A DNA stretch of 64,000 nucleotides from JACRLW01 sp050181465. Lineage in GTDB: Bacteria; Planctomycetota; UBA1135; UBA2386. This document shows positions 16,427 to 26,006 of the stretch, piece after piece. A program made the position numbers and the translations under genes. How positions within the stretch are numbered: the stretch's first letter is position 1; each line of letters starts with the position of its first letter. Location: NCBI GenBank assembly GCA_050181465.1, contig JBFXDD010000009.1:1-64000 (forward strand), written 5' to 3'. The notes under the pieces were generated by a model. The model worked only from the letters and a program-made list of their open reading frames with translations, ran no database searches and was not told where the DNA came from.

Positions 16427-19234
16427 TCAGTCGACGTAGACGAAGGCGTTGAGGTTCAGCATGGCGAGGCAACAGAGTTGCAGGGCCTGCTCGGCCGATG
16501 CCGCCTGCTGTTGGGTGAGGTCCTGGTAGAGCCGTTCGAGCGAATCGAGATCCGCGGCATCGGCCGGCTGCTGCGTGACGAGGCCCAGTCCGCGCCGGAA
16601 CTGTCCGGCGCGATCGTCGGGGCGCTCACGTTGCAGGCGGGCGGCGAGTGCCGTCGCCGAATCGTTCACGAGCTCGCTGTTCAGCATCGTCAGCGCCTGA
16701 GTCGGCAGCGTGGTGACGAAGCGCACCGGACACGTGGCGTCGGTATCGGCGAGGTCGAAGGACTGGAGCATCGGCATGATCATCGAGCGCTTGACGTGCA
16801 CGTAGATCGACCGCCGCGCGGCCTGTTCGGGCGTCGAACGGCCCCACGCATCGTCGGGGCGCGACGACGTCGCCAGCACTTCTGCCGGCATCTTGGGGTA
16901 GATGCCGGGTCCACCACGTTCGAGATTCAGCGTGCCGTCGACGGCGAGCATGGAGTCGCGGAGTTCCTCGGCCGTCAAGCGCCGACGCTCGAAGCGCCAG
17001 AACCGATCGTTGCGGGGATCCACTTCGAAGGCTCGCGGATCGAACTTCGAACTCATGCGGTACGCACTCGACGTCAGCACCAGACGATGAATCCGCTTGA
17101 GCGTCGTGCCGCCGGCGACGATCTCGCTCGCCAGCCAGTCGAGGAGCTCGGGATGCGTCGCTTCGTCGCCGAGATTGCCGAAGTCGTTCGAGCTGCGGAC
17201 GATCCCGCGGCCGAAGTGATGCTGCCAGATCCGGTTGGCGAGAACCCGCCACGTGCGCGGATGATCCGGCTGCAGGAGCCAGCGCGCGAAGCTGAGGCGA
17301 CGGCCGGAACTCTTGCCCGACGCCGGTGGAGCGAACTCGGCGTCGCCGCCGCCCAGCGCCGCCGGGTAGCCGCAAGTGACGGCATCGCCCTTCGCGTGCA
17401 CGTTTCCGCGCAATCTCACGTAGCTCGGCTCGACCGCAGAGCTGTTCTCGCGTGCGCAGAGAACATCCACCACGTCGCGAGTCGGCCGGCGTAGCTGCGC
17501 GAGCGTGTCCAGTGCGGCGGCACAGCGATCGGCCTCCGGCTTGCCGACGTGCTCGGCCACGAGCACCTCGACCCCGGGGCGGAACGCGTCACCCTCGGCG
17601 AGCGCCAGCACCTCGCGAGCGGCCAGGACACGGTCGTAGATGCGCACGTCGTCGAGCGAGCCGACGAAGTCATGGCCGCCGGGTTGCAGGCGCCCGATCG
17701 ACAGCTCGGCCGGAGCCGTGAGCGCCTGCTGACCACCGACCGCGTCCGCGACCGCGACCCCGTCGACGAACAACTCGATGCGGCCGCTGGCTCGCGCGCG
17801 GGTGAACGCGACGTGGTGCCATTCGCCGTCGGCGTGGCCGTCCGCCGAGTGGACGAAGGTCTCCGGATTGCCGACGCCGGCGGCGACCTGACCACCGATC
17901 AGCGAAACGCCGAAGTCGTCGGTGATCCCCGGTACCTCGCCGTCGACCAGGCCGCTGCCGCTGAACCAGCGCAGATCGGAGCCCGAGCCGTGACCGGGCC
18001 GTCTGGTGCGGAACCAGAAGGTGATCGTGAAGTCGTCCGCAATCGGGCGGGCGATGCGAAGAGGGTCGCCACCGCGGCCGAAGCGACGGGCGCGACCCAC
18101 CTTGCCTTCGACGGCGAACTCGGGATCGGTCGAATCATCGGCCACTTCGAAGTCCAGCCGGGCCCGACAGCCGGCGAGGAGCTGTTCCCGCGCCGTGTCG
18201 ACCGAGCCCGCCGGCGCCCGTGACTGCGCCTCTTCGACCAGCGTGCGGACCTCGCGGAGCGCGGCGTCGCGGCGTTCGCGAAACGCGCGCAACTCGTCTT
18301 CGAAGCGCGACGCGCCGAGATCGACGGGCACCCGCTGGACGTAGTTGGCCATCGTCGTCGCGTTGCCGCCGCCGACCTTGTACGGCGCCAGGCCTTCGAA
18401 GAACGCGAGCATGCGGTAGTAGTCGCGCGTCGAGATCGGATCCTTCTTGTGGTCGTGACAGCGTGCGCAACCCATCGAGACACCGAGGAACACGCGCGAA
18501 GTCGTGTCGACGACGCCGTCGAGATCGTCGTAGACCGCCTGCAGGGTGTCGGTCGGCTCGTCGTCCCAGATCCCCAGTCGGTAGTAGCCGGTGGCGACCA
18601 TGCTGCCGAGCGTGGGCTGGTCGAGCTCATCGCCCGCGAGTTGCTCGGTGACGAACTGCGCATACGGCATGTCGCGGTTGAACGCATCGATCACCCAATC
18701 GCGGTAGCGCCAGGCACCGGGCTTGAGTCGGTCGCGCTCGAAGCTGTCGGTCTCGGCGAAGCGCACCAGGTCGAGCCAATGCCGTCCCCACTTCTCGCCG
18801 TAGTGAGGCGAGTCGAGCAGGCGATCGATGAGCCGCTCGTACTTGTCGGCGGCAGGATCGGCGACGTAGTCGGCGACCGCCTTGGGCGACGGCGGCAGCC
18901 CGTGGAGGTCGTAGGTCGCGCGCCGCATCAAGGTCGCATCGTCGGTCGCCGGATTCGGGCGAAGCCCGACGGCTTCGAGACCGGCGAGCACGAAGGCGTC
19001 GATCGGATTGCGAACCCAGTCGGTATCGGCGACCGTCGGCACCGCCGGCCGAATCAGGCGGCTGTACGACCATTCGTCACCACCGGGCCCGGCAGCAGCG
19101 AGCACGGCCGCGCAGCGCTCACGCGCGACTACGGCCAGGACCACCGAAGTCACGAGAACCGTGACGAGAACGCGCAGGGCCGGGCGCCGCGGGGACAGGG
19201 CAAGGGCGCGGGTGGGGACCGATCGAGAGGGCAC
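16427..19234 (-). CDS. PSD1-type cytochrome, DUF1549-LamG-DUF1553
   Basis: A 935-residue secreted protein. An N-terminal signal anchor is followed by DUF1549 (NPIDAFVLAGLEAVGLRP, LIDRLLDSPHYGEKWGRHWLD, MGCARCHDHKKDPIS). The CARCH segment is a single c-type haem site. A LamG/concanavalin-like domain is inserted near residues 375-560 (HHVAFTRARASGRIELFVDG, DDVRIYDRVLA), suggesting carbohydrate binding. DUF1553 follows (FARWLLQPDHPRTWRVLANRIWQHHFGRGIV, LTSSAYRMSS). The start is a GTG. It heads a minus-strand cluster with DUF1501, GGDEF and ROK genes. Pairs like this are common in Planctomycetes and are thought to take part in polysaccharide-linked redox chemistry, which is inference. Confidence 0.92.
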   Translation of the reverse strand: MPSRSVPTRALALSPRRPALRVLVTVLVTSVVLAVVARERCAAVLAAAGPGGDEWSYSRLIRPAVPTVADTDWVRNPIDAFVLAGLEAVGLRPNPATDDATLMRRATYDLHGLPPSPKAVADYVADPAADKYERLIDRLLDSPHYGEKWGRHWLDLVRFAETDSFERDRLKPGAWRYRDWVIDAFNRDMPYAQFVTEQLAGDELDQPTLGSMVATGYYRLGIWDDEPTDTLQAVYDDLDGVVDTTSRVFLGVSMGCARCHDHKKDPISTRDYYRMLAFFEGLAPYKVGGGNATTMANYVQRVPVDLGASRFEDELRAFRERRDAALREVRTLVEEAQSRAPAGSVDTAREQLLAGCRARLDFEVADDSTDPEFAVEGKVGRARRFGRGGDPLRIARPIADDFTITFWFRTRRPGHGSGSDLRWFSGSGLVDGEVPGITDDFGVSLIGGQVAAGVGNPETFVHSADGHADGEWHHVAFTRARASGRIELFVDGVAVADAVGGQQALTAPAELSIGRLQPGGHDFVGSLDDVRIYDRVLAAREVLALAEGDAFRPGVEVLVAEHVGKPEADRCAAALDTLAQLRRPTRDVVDVLCARENSSAVEPSYVRLRGNVHAKGDAVTCGYPAALGGGDAEFAPPASGKSSGRRLSFARWLLQPDHPRTWRVLANRIWQHHFGRGIVRSSNDFGNLGDEATHPELLDWLASEIVAGGTTLKRIHRLVLTSSAYRMSSKFDPRAFEVDPRNDRFWRFERRRLTAEELRDSMLAVDGTLNLERGGPGIYPKMPAEVLATSSRPDDAWGRSTPEQAARRSIYVHVKRSMIMPMLQSFDLADTDATCPVRFVTTLPTQALTMLNSELVNDSATALAARLQRERPDDRAGQFRRGLGLVTQQPADAADLDSLERLYQDLTQQQAASAEQALQLCCLAMLNLNAFVYVD

Positions 19235-19381
19235 GTCGCAGACGATAGCGCCGGGGCTTCGCCGTGGTGAGAGACGTACCCTCGCCGCGGCGATGCGTTG
19301 GCACCGGGACTTGCACGCGCCACGGCAGTCGCCGTCGCGGCGAACTCACATGCCCCGACCGAACGGGCCGATGATCACCCC

Positions 19382-19816
19382 ATGAAGACTGCGTTCGTCA
19401 CGCTGGGCATCGTCTTCGCCGCCGTCGCCGGGATGGTCGTCTACAAGGAAGCGAATCGCGACTCCACGGCGATCTCCGCCGCTCGCGGCGGCAGCACCGC
19501 AAAGGTCGCGACCATCTCCCACGGCGAGGACTTCTCGCCAGGAGACCACCTCGCCGCCGGCCAGATCACGCTGTTCGAGTTCGGCGCCGACTGGTGACCG
19601 GCTTGCGTCCAGCTCGGGCCTCAGTTGGAGGCCCTCACCCAACAGCTCAGTGACTTGCGCCTGCGCCGCATCGACGTTCCGGATTGGAACGCGCCGGTCG
19701 CAACCGCGCACCGCATCCAAAGCCTGCCGACGCTGTGGCTCTACGACGGCACGAGCCTGGTGAGCCGCGACACCCGCGAGGTGTTGCAGTGGCTGGCCAA
19801 GCGACGCACGAGCTGA
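19382..19816 (+). CDS. Membrane-anchored thioredoxin-like selenoprotein candidate (UxxC)
   Basis: Read through the TGA at 19595-19597, this gene gives 144 residues. An N-terminal membrane anchor (MKTAFVTLGIVFAAVAGMVV) precedes a thioredoxin domain. The active site, normally WCxxC, reads W71-UGA72-P-A-C75. After it the frame continues with good thioredoxin features: a central IDVPDW strand and SLPT with the cis-proline at residue 116, then LWLYDG. TGA exactly at the first active-site cysteine is the classic selenocysteine position. A perfect hairpin 18 nt later fits a bacterial SECIS. If TGA were a stop, a 71-residue stub would remain with no active site. The protein should act in thiol-disulfide exchange outside the cytoplasm. 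It is divergent from the PSD1 gene and converges with exonuclease I. Confidence 0.85.
19598..19634 (+). promoter_or_regulatory. Predicted bacterial SECIS in thioredoxin-like gene
   Basis: Eighteen nucleotides after the in-frame TGA there is a perfect 7-bp stem (19616-19622 with 19628-19634), GGGCCTC-AGTTG-GAGGCCC. The apical loop AGTTG starts 25 nt after the TGA and has a G in its first two positions, as the bacterial SECIS consensus requires. The codons used (CCT, TTG) are ones this GC-rich genome rarely favours, which suggests that the RNA fold constrains them. Confidence 0.75.
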
Positions 19817-19838
19817 GGACCGCGGCTCGCGCGCACGC

Positions 19839-21251
19839 TCAGAGGCCGCACTTCGCCCGCCGCACGCGGATCGCTTCGGCCACCGCGTCGAGGATCTGCG
19901 ACGGCGCTCCGCCCTCGCGCCGCAGCTCTTCGATCCGCGCGAGTTGCACCGTCCCCGGCTCGTCGAGTCGCGCACGACAGTGCTCGCGCCAGCGTTCGTG
20001 GTCGGTGAGCCCGAGCGTCTCGGGATGGTTGCGTGCGCGCATGCGGAAGAGCAATTCTCCAAGCCGTTCGTCGTCGAAGGAGCTCTCGAAGCTGCGCCAA
20101 CTCTGCGGCGGACTGTCATGGACCTCGTCGCAGATGTGGCGATCGGCGTCCTCGACGAATCCGTCGTAGAGCTTGACGTCGACATCGTCGCCGGGCTTGG
20201 GCTCTTCGTCGTAGAGTTCCGTCGCCTTGCGGACGAGCTCGCGCATGTTCGCCTTCGCGGTGGCGACATGACGTTCACACGCCGCCATGTCGAGTCCGAT
20301 GCGCGCGATCGAGGCATCGTCCAGCACGGCGCGCGGCGCCATCACCGGGAAGCGACCGAGGTGGATCGCCTTCAACCCCACCCGCGGCAGATCGGGAGCA
20401 CGCTCCGCCTGAGGCGTGAACAAGGCCACCCGCAGCTGCTCCACGTCGAGATCGAGGATGGTCTGCGGATCGTGGCGAAGATCGAGGCAGATCTGCAGGT
20501 TCCGCAGGCGCGGGTTCTCGACCACGTGCAACATCAGGCTGGTGCAGTACTGCGCCGCCGGGAATCGACGGCTGACGTGCACGAAGGGCTCGCTGCCGTA
20601 GTGATCAAGCCGCGCCCGCACTTCGCGCCGGAATCGGCACTCCAGCAGGTCGTTCCACAGCCGCGGCTGCGCAGCACGCAGCTTCCGGGCCAGCTCGATC
20701 GTCGCCCGAACATCTTCGGCGGCATCGTGGGCGGCGTAGACGATCCCGTTCGCCTTCGCGAGTTCCTCGAGCCGGAAGGTCGGAACGCCCGGCTCGAGCT
20801 CGGGCCACTCCATCCCTGCGGGCCGCAGCGCGCACGCGGCGCGCAGCATGTCGATGATGTCCATGCGCGAATTGCCGTTGCGCATCTCGCGCTCGTACAC
20901 CGGCAGCAGATTGCGCCAGAGCAGGAACCGCGTGACCTCGTCGTCGAAGCGCACGCTGTTGAAGCCCGCCACGCAGGTCTGCTCGACCGACATCAGGGCG
21001 AGGATCTCGCGCGCCGCCTCGAGTTCGCGGACCCCGCCCTCGCGATCCGGGACGAGCCGGTTGTAGAGGCAAGCTTCGATCGTCGGAACGACGTCGTCGG
21101 CCAGTTGGATCTGGATCGCGACCGGGTCATCGATGGGCTCGAGGTCCAGAGTCGTGCGCGTGGCCGCGAAGACCATGGGCCGATCCCGACGTGGATCGGT
21201 GCCCGTGGTCTCGTAGTCGTGCCAGAGAATCGTTTCCTGCGGTCTGCTCAT
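19839..21251 (-). CDS. sbcB: Exodeoxyribonuclease I
   Basis: A 470-residue exonuclease I, a 3'-5' single-strand DNA exonuclease used in recombination and mismatch repair. The DEDDh motifs are visible: HDYETTGTDPRRDRP near the N terminus, AGFNSVRFDDEVTRFLLWRN near residue 100 and AHDAAEDVRATIELAR near 175. The ExoI C-terminal region is also present (GRFPVMAPRAVLDD, ELLFRMRARNHPETL). The ATG at 21251 (MSRPQETILWHDYE) was chosen because it starts just before the first catalytic motif, as in known members. It is divergent from the DUF5916 gene with about 40 bp between them. Confidence 0.95.
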   Translation of the reverse strand: MSRPQETILWHDYETTGTDPRRDRPMVFAATRTTLDLEPIDDPVAIQIQLADDVVPTIEACLYNRLVPDREGGVRELEAAREILALMSVEQTCVAGFNSVRFDDEVTRFLLWRNLLPVYEREMRNGNSRMDIIDMLRAACALRPAGMEWPELEPGVPTFRLEELAKANGIVYAAHDAAEDVRATIELARKLRAAQPRLWNDLLECRFRREVRARLDHYGSEPFVHVSRRFPAAQYCTSLMLHVVENPRLRNLQICLDLRHDPQTILDLDVEQLRVALFTPQAERAPDLPRVGLKAIHLGRFPVMAPRAVLDDASIARIGLDMAACERHVATAKANMRELVRKATELYDEEPKPGDDVDVKLYDGFVEDADRHICDEVHDSPPQSWRSFESSFDDERLGELLFRMRARNHPETLGLTDHERWREHCRARLDEPGTVQLARIEELRREGGAPSQILDAVAEAIRVRRAKCGL

Positions 21252-21292
21252 GAGGCGCATCACCCCGAGGGGCCCCGCAAGGGAAACGAAAA

Positions 21293-23557
21293 GTGCTGTC
21301 GCACGCAACGAGCGTCTGGAATCGCAGGCGGCCGATCGCGAACTTTCGCGCCGTGCTGCGGTCGACGGCCACGATTCTTCTGACTGCCGTCGCCGCTCTC
21401 GGCGCGGTCACGCGAACGGCGGATTGCCGGGCGCAGGAGCCGACGACGCTGTCGGAAGGGCTGCGCCCCGCGGTTCGGGTCGGGCATCTGCCGCCGGGCG
21501 AGTCGATTCGGCTCGACGGCTGGCTCACCGATCGCGCGTGGTCGACCGCCCCCGTGATCGGCAACCTGACCCAGGTCGAGCCGAACGAGGGCGACGCGCC
21601 GTTCCAGCACACCGAAGTGCGGGTGCTGCGCAGCGACGTCGCGCTCTACCTCGCCATCCGCTGTCGCGAAACGGAGCCCGGCGCCATCCGTGCGACGCAG
21701 CGAGCCCGCGACGCACGCCTCGATCCCGATGATCGCGTCGAGTGGTTCCTCGACACCTTTCACAGTCGCCGCAACGCCTACTGGTTCCAGATCGGCGCTG
21801 CGGGGTCGCGCGGCGATGCGCTGATCACCGACAACGGCGTCCGCTTCAACAAGAGCTGGGACTGCATCTGGGATGGTCATGCCCACGTGACCGACGACGG
21901 TTGGCAGGCGGAGGTGATGATCCCGTTCCAGAGCCTCGCATTCGCTCCCGACAGCGACGTGTGGGGCTTCAACCTGCGGCGTCTGCGCCGCGTGAACAAC
22001 GAGGAAGACCAGTGGGCGAACGGCAAGCGTGCCTCGAGCTTCTTCCGCATCGGCGATGCCGGAACCCTGCTCGGCATGAGCGACTTGCGCGGCGGCATCG
22101 GCCTCGACGTGAAGCCCTTTGCGCTGGTGACGGGCGGCCACGATCGCGATGCGAACCCCGCGGACACCAGCGATGTCGATGCCGGCCTCGACCTCATCTG
22201 GCGGATGACTCCAGGCCTCACGCTGAGCGCGACCACTCTCACCGACTTCGCCGAGACCGAGGTCGACGATCGCCAGGTCAACCTCACCCGATTCCCGCTG
22301 TTCTTTCCGGAGAAGCGCGAGTTCTTCCTGGCCGATGCGTCGAGGTTCGACTTCGGACCTTCGGTCAACAGCAGCGTGTTCGTGCCGTTCTTCTCTCGTC
22401 GTATCGGCCGCGACGACAGCGGGAACACCATTCCGATCCTGCTCGGCGTCAAGCTCGCGGGTCAGGAAGGTCCGTGGGAGATCGGGATCCTCGATACGTG
22501 GCTCGATCGCGGTCCCGGCGACATCGACGAGAAGAACCTCGGCGTCGTTCGCATCAAGCGACAACTCGGCGAGCAAGGCTCGCTGGGAATGATCGCGACG
22601 ACCGGGAATCCGACCGGGGCCGCGGACAACCAGGTGTTCGGCGCCGATTGGAATCATCGATTCCTGACCGGCGCCGGCAGCGACTTGCGGGTCTCGGCCT
22701 ACGCCCTGTCCTCATTCACCTCCGGAACGGACGGCGACGGCTTCGCCGGCGGCATCGACTTCAACGGGCGAACGCGGGACTGGGACTACGACGTCGGCAT
22801 GCGACACATCGCCAGCGACTTCGCGCCCGAACTCGGCTTCATCCGCCGCAGCGGCGTCGACCAAGCCTATGCCATCGTGAACTGGCGCCCACGACCGGGC
22901 GGCGACCTGATCCGGTTCTATCGCTTCGGAATCAACACGCGCGGCGACATACGCATCGGCGGCAGCGCGGACGATGTCGACTGGTCGGCCACACCGTTCG
23001 GCTTCGAGCTGCACAGCGGCGACGCGTTCCGCATCAGCACGACGCGGAGCTACGATCGGATCCTCGAGCCGTTCACGGTGTTCGGCGGGGTGACCATCGA
23101 CCGCGGCGCATACTGGGTCAATACGATCGACTTCGACTTCACCTCGTCGGAGGCACGTCCGGTATCGCTCACGCTGCGTTACCGGCAGGGTGGCTTCTTC
23201 GACGGCGACGAGCGCGCCGTATCGGTCGGCTTCGACGTGCGCGCCGGCGCACTCTTGCAGCTCGGCGGCCGCATGGAATCGACCTCGGTCGAACTGCCGA
23301 ACGCGAGCTTCACGTCGCGCTTGGCGCAGGCGAGAGTCGACCTGCACTTCTCGCCGAACGTGAGCTGGCGCAACCTGGTGCAGTACGACAACGACTCGCG
23401 CAATCTCAGCGTGCAGAGCCGCCTGCGCTGGACGATCACCCCCGGCTCGGATCTGTTCATGGTGCTCGGCACCGGCTGGTTGCGGACGGAGCGTGACTCC
23501 TTCCGCCCGGAAGGGGTCGAGGCGACCGCGAAACTGGTGTGGACCTTTCGCTTCTGA
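21293..23557 (+). CDS. DUF5916 outer-membrane protein with CBM9-like domain
   Basis: A 754-residue exported protein. After a leader it has a carbohydrate-binding CBM9-like domain (IRLDGWLTDRAWSTAPVIGNL, DDRVEWFLDTFHSRRNAYWFQI, GWQAEVMIPFQSLAF, WGFNLRRLRRVNNEEDQW), then DUF5916 (FPLFFPEKREFFLADASRFDFG, FFSRRIGR). Its last ~400 residues alternate short hydrophobic beta segments and end in an aromatic residue (LVWTFRF), as outer-membrane barrels do. It probably binds or moves a polysaccharide-linked ligand. A GTG at 21293 is used here; a second GTG at 21353 would give a cleaner signal peptide (LRSTATILLTAVAALGAV). Confidence 0.85.
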   Translation: MLSHATSVWNRRRPIANFRAVLRSTATILLTAVAALGAVTRTADCRAQEPTTLSEGLRPAVRVGHLPPGESIRLDGWLTDRAWSTAPVIGNLTQVEPNEGDAPFQHTEVRVLRSDVALYLAIRCRETEPGAIRATQRARDARLDPDDRVEWFLDTFHSRRNAYWFQIGAAGSRGDALITDNGVRFNKSWDCIWDGHAHVTDDGWQAEVMIPFQSLAFAPDSDVWGFNLRRLRRVNNEEDQWANGKRASSFFRIGDAGTLLGMSDLRGGIGLDVKPFALVTGGHDRDANPADTSDVDAGLDLIWRMTPGLTLSATTLTDFAETEVDDRQVNLTRFPLFFPEKREFFLADASRFDFGPSVNSSVFVPFFSRRIGRDDSGNTIPILLGVKLAGQEGPWEIGILDTWLDRGPGDIDEKNLGVVRIKRQLGEQGSLGMIATTGNPTGAADNQVFGADWNHRFLTGAGSDLRVSAYALSSFTSGTDGDGFAGGIDFNGRTRDWDYDVGMRHIASDFAPELGFIRRSGVDQAYAIVNWRPRPGGDLIRFYRFGINTRGDIRIGGSADDVDWSATPFGFELHSGDAFRISTTRSYDRILEPFTVFGGVTIDRGAYWVNTIDFDFTSSEARPVSLTLRYRQGGFFDGDERAVSVGFDVRAGALLQLGGRMESTSVELPNASFTSRLAQARVDLHFSPNVSWRNLVQYDNDSRNLSVQSRLRWTITPGSDLFMVLGTGWLRTERDSFRPEGVEATAKLVWTFRF

Positions 23558-23567
23558 GGCAATTCCC

Positions 23568-23990
23568 ATGGCACGCCTGTCTCTCGCCATCCCCGCTGGC
23601 CTGACCTTCACGACCCGCATCGAGGTGCGCGTGACGGACCTCAACTACGGCGCGCACTTGGGCAACGATGCGATGGTCTCCTTGATCCACGAAGCGCGTT
23701 GGCGCTTCCTGCGGGCGCACGGAATGTCGGAATCGGACTGCGACGGCAAGAGCCTCGTGCTGGGCGACCTTGCGGTGGTCTACCGCGCCGAGTGCTTCGC
23801 CGGCGACGAGCTCGACTTCACCGTCGGCATCACCGACCTCGCGCGCGTCGGGTGTGACATCGTCTATCGTGCGATCCGAGTCGCGGACGGCAAGTGCGTG
23901 GTCGAGGCGAAGACCGGCATCGTGTTTCTCGAGCCGACGACCCGCAGACCCGGCGCTGTGCCGCCGAAGATCGCGAGTTTGGCGATCTGA
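23568..23990 (+). CDS. Hotdog-fold acyl-CoA thioesterase
   Basis: A 140-residue 4-hydroxybenzoyl-CoA-thioesterase-like hotdog protein. Diagnostic segments are RVTDLNYGAHLGNDAMVSLIHEARWRFLRAHG and VVYRAECFAGDELDFTVGI. It probably hydrolyses a short or medium acyl-CoA. The start at 23568 follows the DUF5916 stop by 10 bp, so both may be on one transcript. The substrate is not evident. Confidence 0.85.
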   Translation: MARLSLAIPAGLTFTTRIEVRVTDLNYGAHLGNDAMVSLIHEARWRFLRAHGMSESDCDGKSLVLGDLAVVYRAECFAGDELDFTVGITDLARVGCDIVYRAIRVADGKCVVEAKTGIVFLEPTTRRPGAVPPKIASLAI

Positions 23991-24162
23991 GCGATCGCTC
24001 GCGGTCGGCATCGACGCGTGCCCCGAGCAAGCGCGACTCGCGCCGATTCGAACCGGGCCCACCAGGGTGATCGGAATCGATCCCACCGCAATCACCTGGT
24101 TGGAGTCTCACGGGGGAGCGAGTCCGACTCAGCCGGTCGACTGCCCGTCAGCGAGAGGATCG

Positions 24163-24200
24163 CGTCGCTACGTCGGCTCCTACCTGGCAGCGTAGCTACG
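24163..24200 (+). repeat. Dispersed hairpin repeat, copy 1
   Basis: This 38-bp segment can fold through GCTACG (24167-24172) and CGTAGC (24191-24196), extended by three more pairs after a mismatch. It is nearly identical to the reverse complement of 57413-57450 (two differences). Its place between genes and its palindromic form resemble REP-type elements. Confidence 0.65.
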
Positions 24201-24257
24201 GCCAGGCTTCGGTCCATCACCGACGCAGCTCCTACCTGAGCATCGACCGACGTCGAT

Positions 24258-24278
24258 CTCGCGGCGACGTTCACGAAC
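24258..24278 (-). repeat. 21-bp dispersed motif, copy 1
   Basis: On the minus strand this reads TTCGTGAACGTCGCCGCGAG with flanking base, and 19 of 21 positions match 60644-60664 on the plus strand. Together with the hairpin copies it suggests a longer dispersed intergenic repeat. Confidence 0.45.
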
Positions 24279-24355
24279 CGTCGGGACGCCCAGCCGCGAA
24301 CTGACCGAGATCGCAATGCTCGCGTTGGCTGCGTGGTCCTTCTAGCCTCAGCGGC

Positions 24356-25972
24356 ATGCAGCCCACCTTCGCCCACCAGCCGATCTTCGAACTACCCCAC
24401 CACGACAAGACGCCCTGGCGCAGTCTCGGCACCGACGGCGTGAGGACGGTGAGCTTCGGCGGCGAGGAGTTTCTCGCGGTGGAACCGCGCGTGCTGACGC
24501 GGATGTGTCACGAGGCCATCCGCGACGTCTCGCACCTGTTCCGCCCCGGACATCTCGCGCAACTGCGCGCCATCCTCGACGACCCGGAGGCCTCGCCGAA
24601 CGACCGCTTCGTCGCACTCGAACTGCTCAAGAACGCCAACGTGTCGGCCGGCATGGTCTTGCCGAGTTGCCAGGACACCGGCACGGCGATCGTCATCGGA
24701 TATCGAGGCGAGCGCGTGTTGGTGGCAGGCGACGACGAAGCCGCACTCGCGCGCGGCGTGTTCGACGCCTTCCAGCAGAGCAACCTGCGCTTCTCGCAGC
24801 TCGCGCCGCTCTCGATGTACGAGGAAAAGAACACCGAGACGAACCTCCCGGCTCAGATCGAGCTCTACGCGAAGAAGGGCGACAGCTACGACTTCTTGTT
24901 CATCACCAAGGGCGGCGGCTCGGCGAACAAGACCTTTCTCTACCAGGAGACCCGCGCGGTCCTGGAACCGACGAAGCTGCTGGCCTTCCTCGATGCGAAG
25001 TGTCGCACCCTCGGCACCGCGGCTTGTCCGCCGTACCATCTCGCGATCGTGATCGGGGGAACGTCGGCGGAGATGACGCTCAAGACCGTGAAGCTCGCGA
25101 GCTGCCGCTATCTGGACGACTTGCCGACGGCCGGCAATGAGCTCGGACGGGCATTCCGCGACCGCGACCTCGAAGCCAAGGTGCTGGAGGTGACCCGCCA
25201 CAACGGCATCGGCGCGCAATTCGGCGGCAAGTACTTCTGTCACGACGTTCGTGTGATCCGGCTGCCGCGCCATGGCGCTTCGTGTCCGATCGGCATCGGT
25301 GTGTCGTGCTCCGCAGACCGCCAGCTCCTCGGCCGCATCACCGCCGACGGCGCGTTCCTCGAGCAACTCGAGACCGATCCCGCGCGCTTCCTCCCGGTGG
25401 TCGACGAATCGGCGATCGCCGGCACGGTCGTCCCGATCGACCTCAATCAACCGATGGCCGCGATCCGCGCCGAGCTGTCGCGGTACCCGATCAAGACACG
25501 CTTCTCACTGAGCGGTTCGATGATCGTGGCCCGCGACATCGCGCACGCGAAGCTCGCCGAGCGCATCGCACGCGGCGATGGACTCCCCGATTACGTGAAG
25601 AACCACGTCATCTACTACGCCGGACCGGCGAAGACTCCCGACGGCATGGCATCGGGATCGTTCGGACCGACCACCGCCGGTCGCATGGACAGCTACGTCG
25701 ACTCGTTCATGCGACACGGCGGCAGCTTCGTGACGCTTGCGAAGGGTAATCGCAGCAAGGAAGTGACCGACGCGTGCAAACGCCACGGCGGCTTCTATCT
25801 CGGATCCATCGGCGGACCCGCGGCGATCCTCGCCAAGAACTGCATCAAGAAGGTCGAAGTCCTCGAGTATGCCGAACTCGGGATGGAGGCTATCTGGCGC
25901 ATCGAAGTCGTCGACTTCCCGGCCTTCCTGATCGTCGACGACAAAGGCAACGACTTCTTCCAAGCCCGCTGA
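24356..25972 (+). CDS. fumA: Class I fumarate hydratase (iron-sulfur)
   Basis: A 538-residue class I fumarase that interconverts fumarate and malate in the TCA cycle in the cytoplasm. The three [4Fe-4S] cysteines appear at C105 (LPSCQDTGT), C224 (ACPPYHLAIVIGG) and C318 (GVSCSADRQ). Both the alpha-like and beta-like parts are in one chain, with KNHVIYYAGPAKTPDGMASGSFGPTTAGRMDSY in the C-terminal half. Length matches FumA/FumB. The gene is single and sits 34 bp before the DUF3365 gene. Confidence 0.95.
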   Translation: MQPTFAHQPIFELPHHDKTPWRSLGTDGVRTVSFGGEEFLAVEPRVLTRMCHEAIRDVSHLFRPGHLAQLRAILDDPEASPNDRFVALELLKNANVSAGMVLPSCQDTGTAIVIGYRGERVLVAGDDEAALARGVFDAFQQSNLRFSQLAPLSMYEEKNTETNLPAQIELYAKKGDSYDFLFITKGGGSANKTFLYQETRAVLEPTKLLAFLDAKCRTLGTAACPPYHLAIVIGGTSAEMTLKTVKLASCRYLDDLPTAGNELGRAFRDRDLEAKVLEVTRHNGIGAQFGGKYFCHDVRVIRLPRHGASCPIGIGVSCSADRQLLGRITADGAFLEQLETDPARFLPVVDESAIAGTVVPIDLNQPMAAIRAELSRYPIKTRFSLSGSMIVARDIAHAKLAERIARGDGLPDYVKNHVIYYAGPAKTPDGMASGSFGPTTAGRMDSYVDSFMRHGGSFVTLAKGNRSKEVTDACKRHGGFYLGSIGGPAAILAKNCIKKVEVLEYAELGMEAIWRIEVVDFPAFLIVDDKGNDFFQAR

Positions 25973-26006
25973 TCCGGCTCGACCATCTGCCAAGCCTGGA
26001 CATCCA

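Larger units (their letters stand above)
23991..24355. other. 365-bp intergenic region carrying dispersed repeats
   Basis: No gene was recognised. The region holds a hairpin-forming repeat at 24163-24200 and a shared motif at 24258-24278 that recur near 57413-57450 and 60644-60664. It also contains the fumarase promoter, which cannot be placed exactly. Confidence 0.5.

Noticed and set aside
19382..19816. The thioredoxin-like gene as a pseudogene or two short genes.
   Set aside because: There is a single interruption, exactly at the active-site cysteine, with both flanks in frame and well conserved; decay would not be expected to hit that codon and keep a SECIS-like stem.
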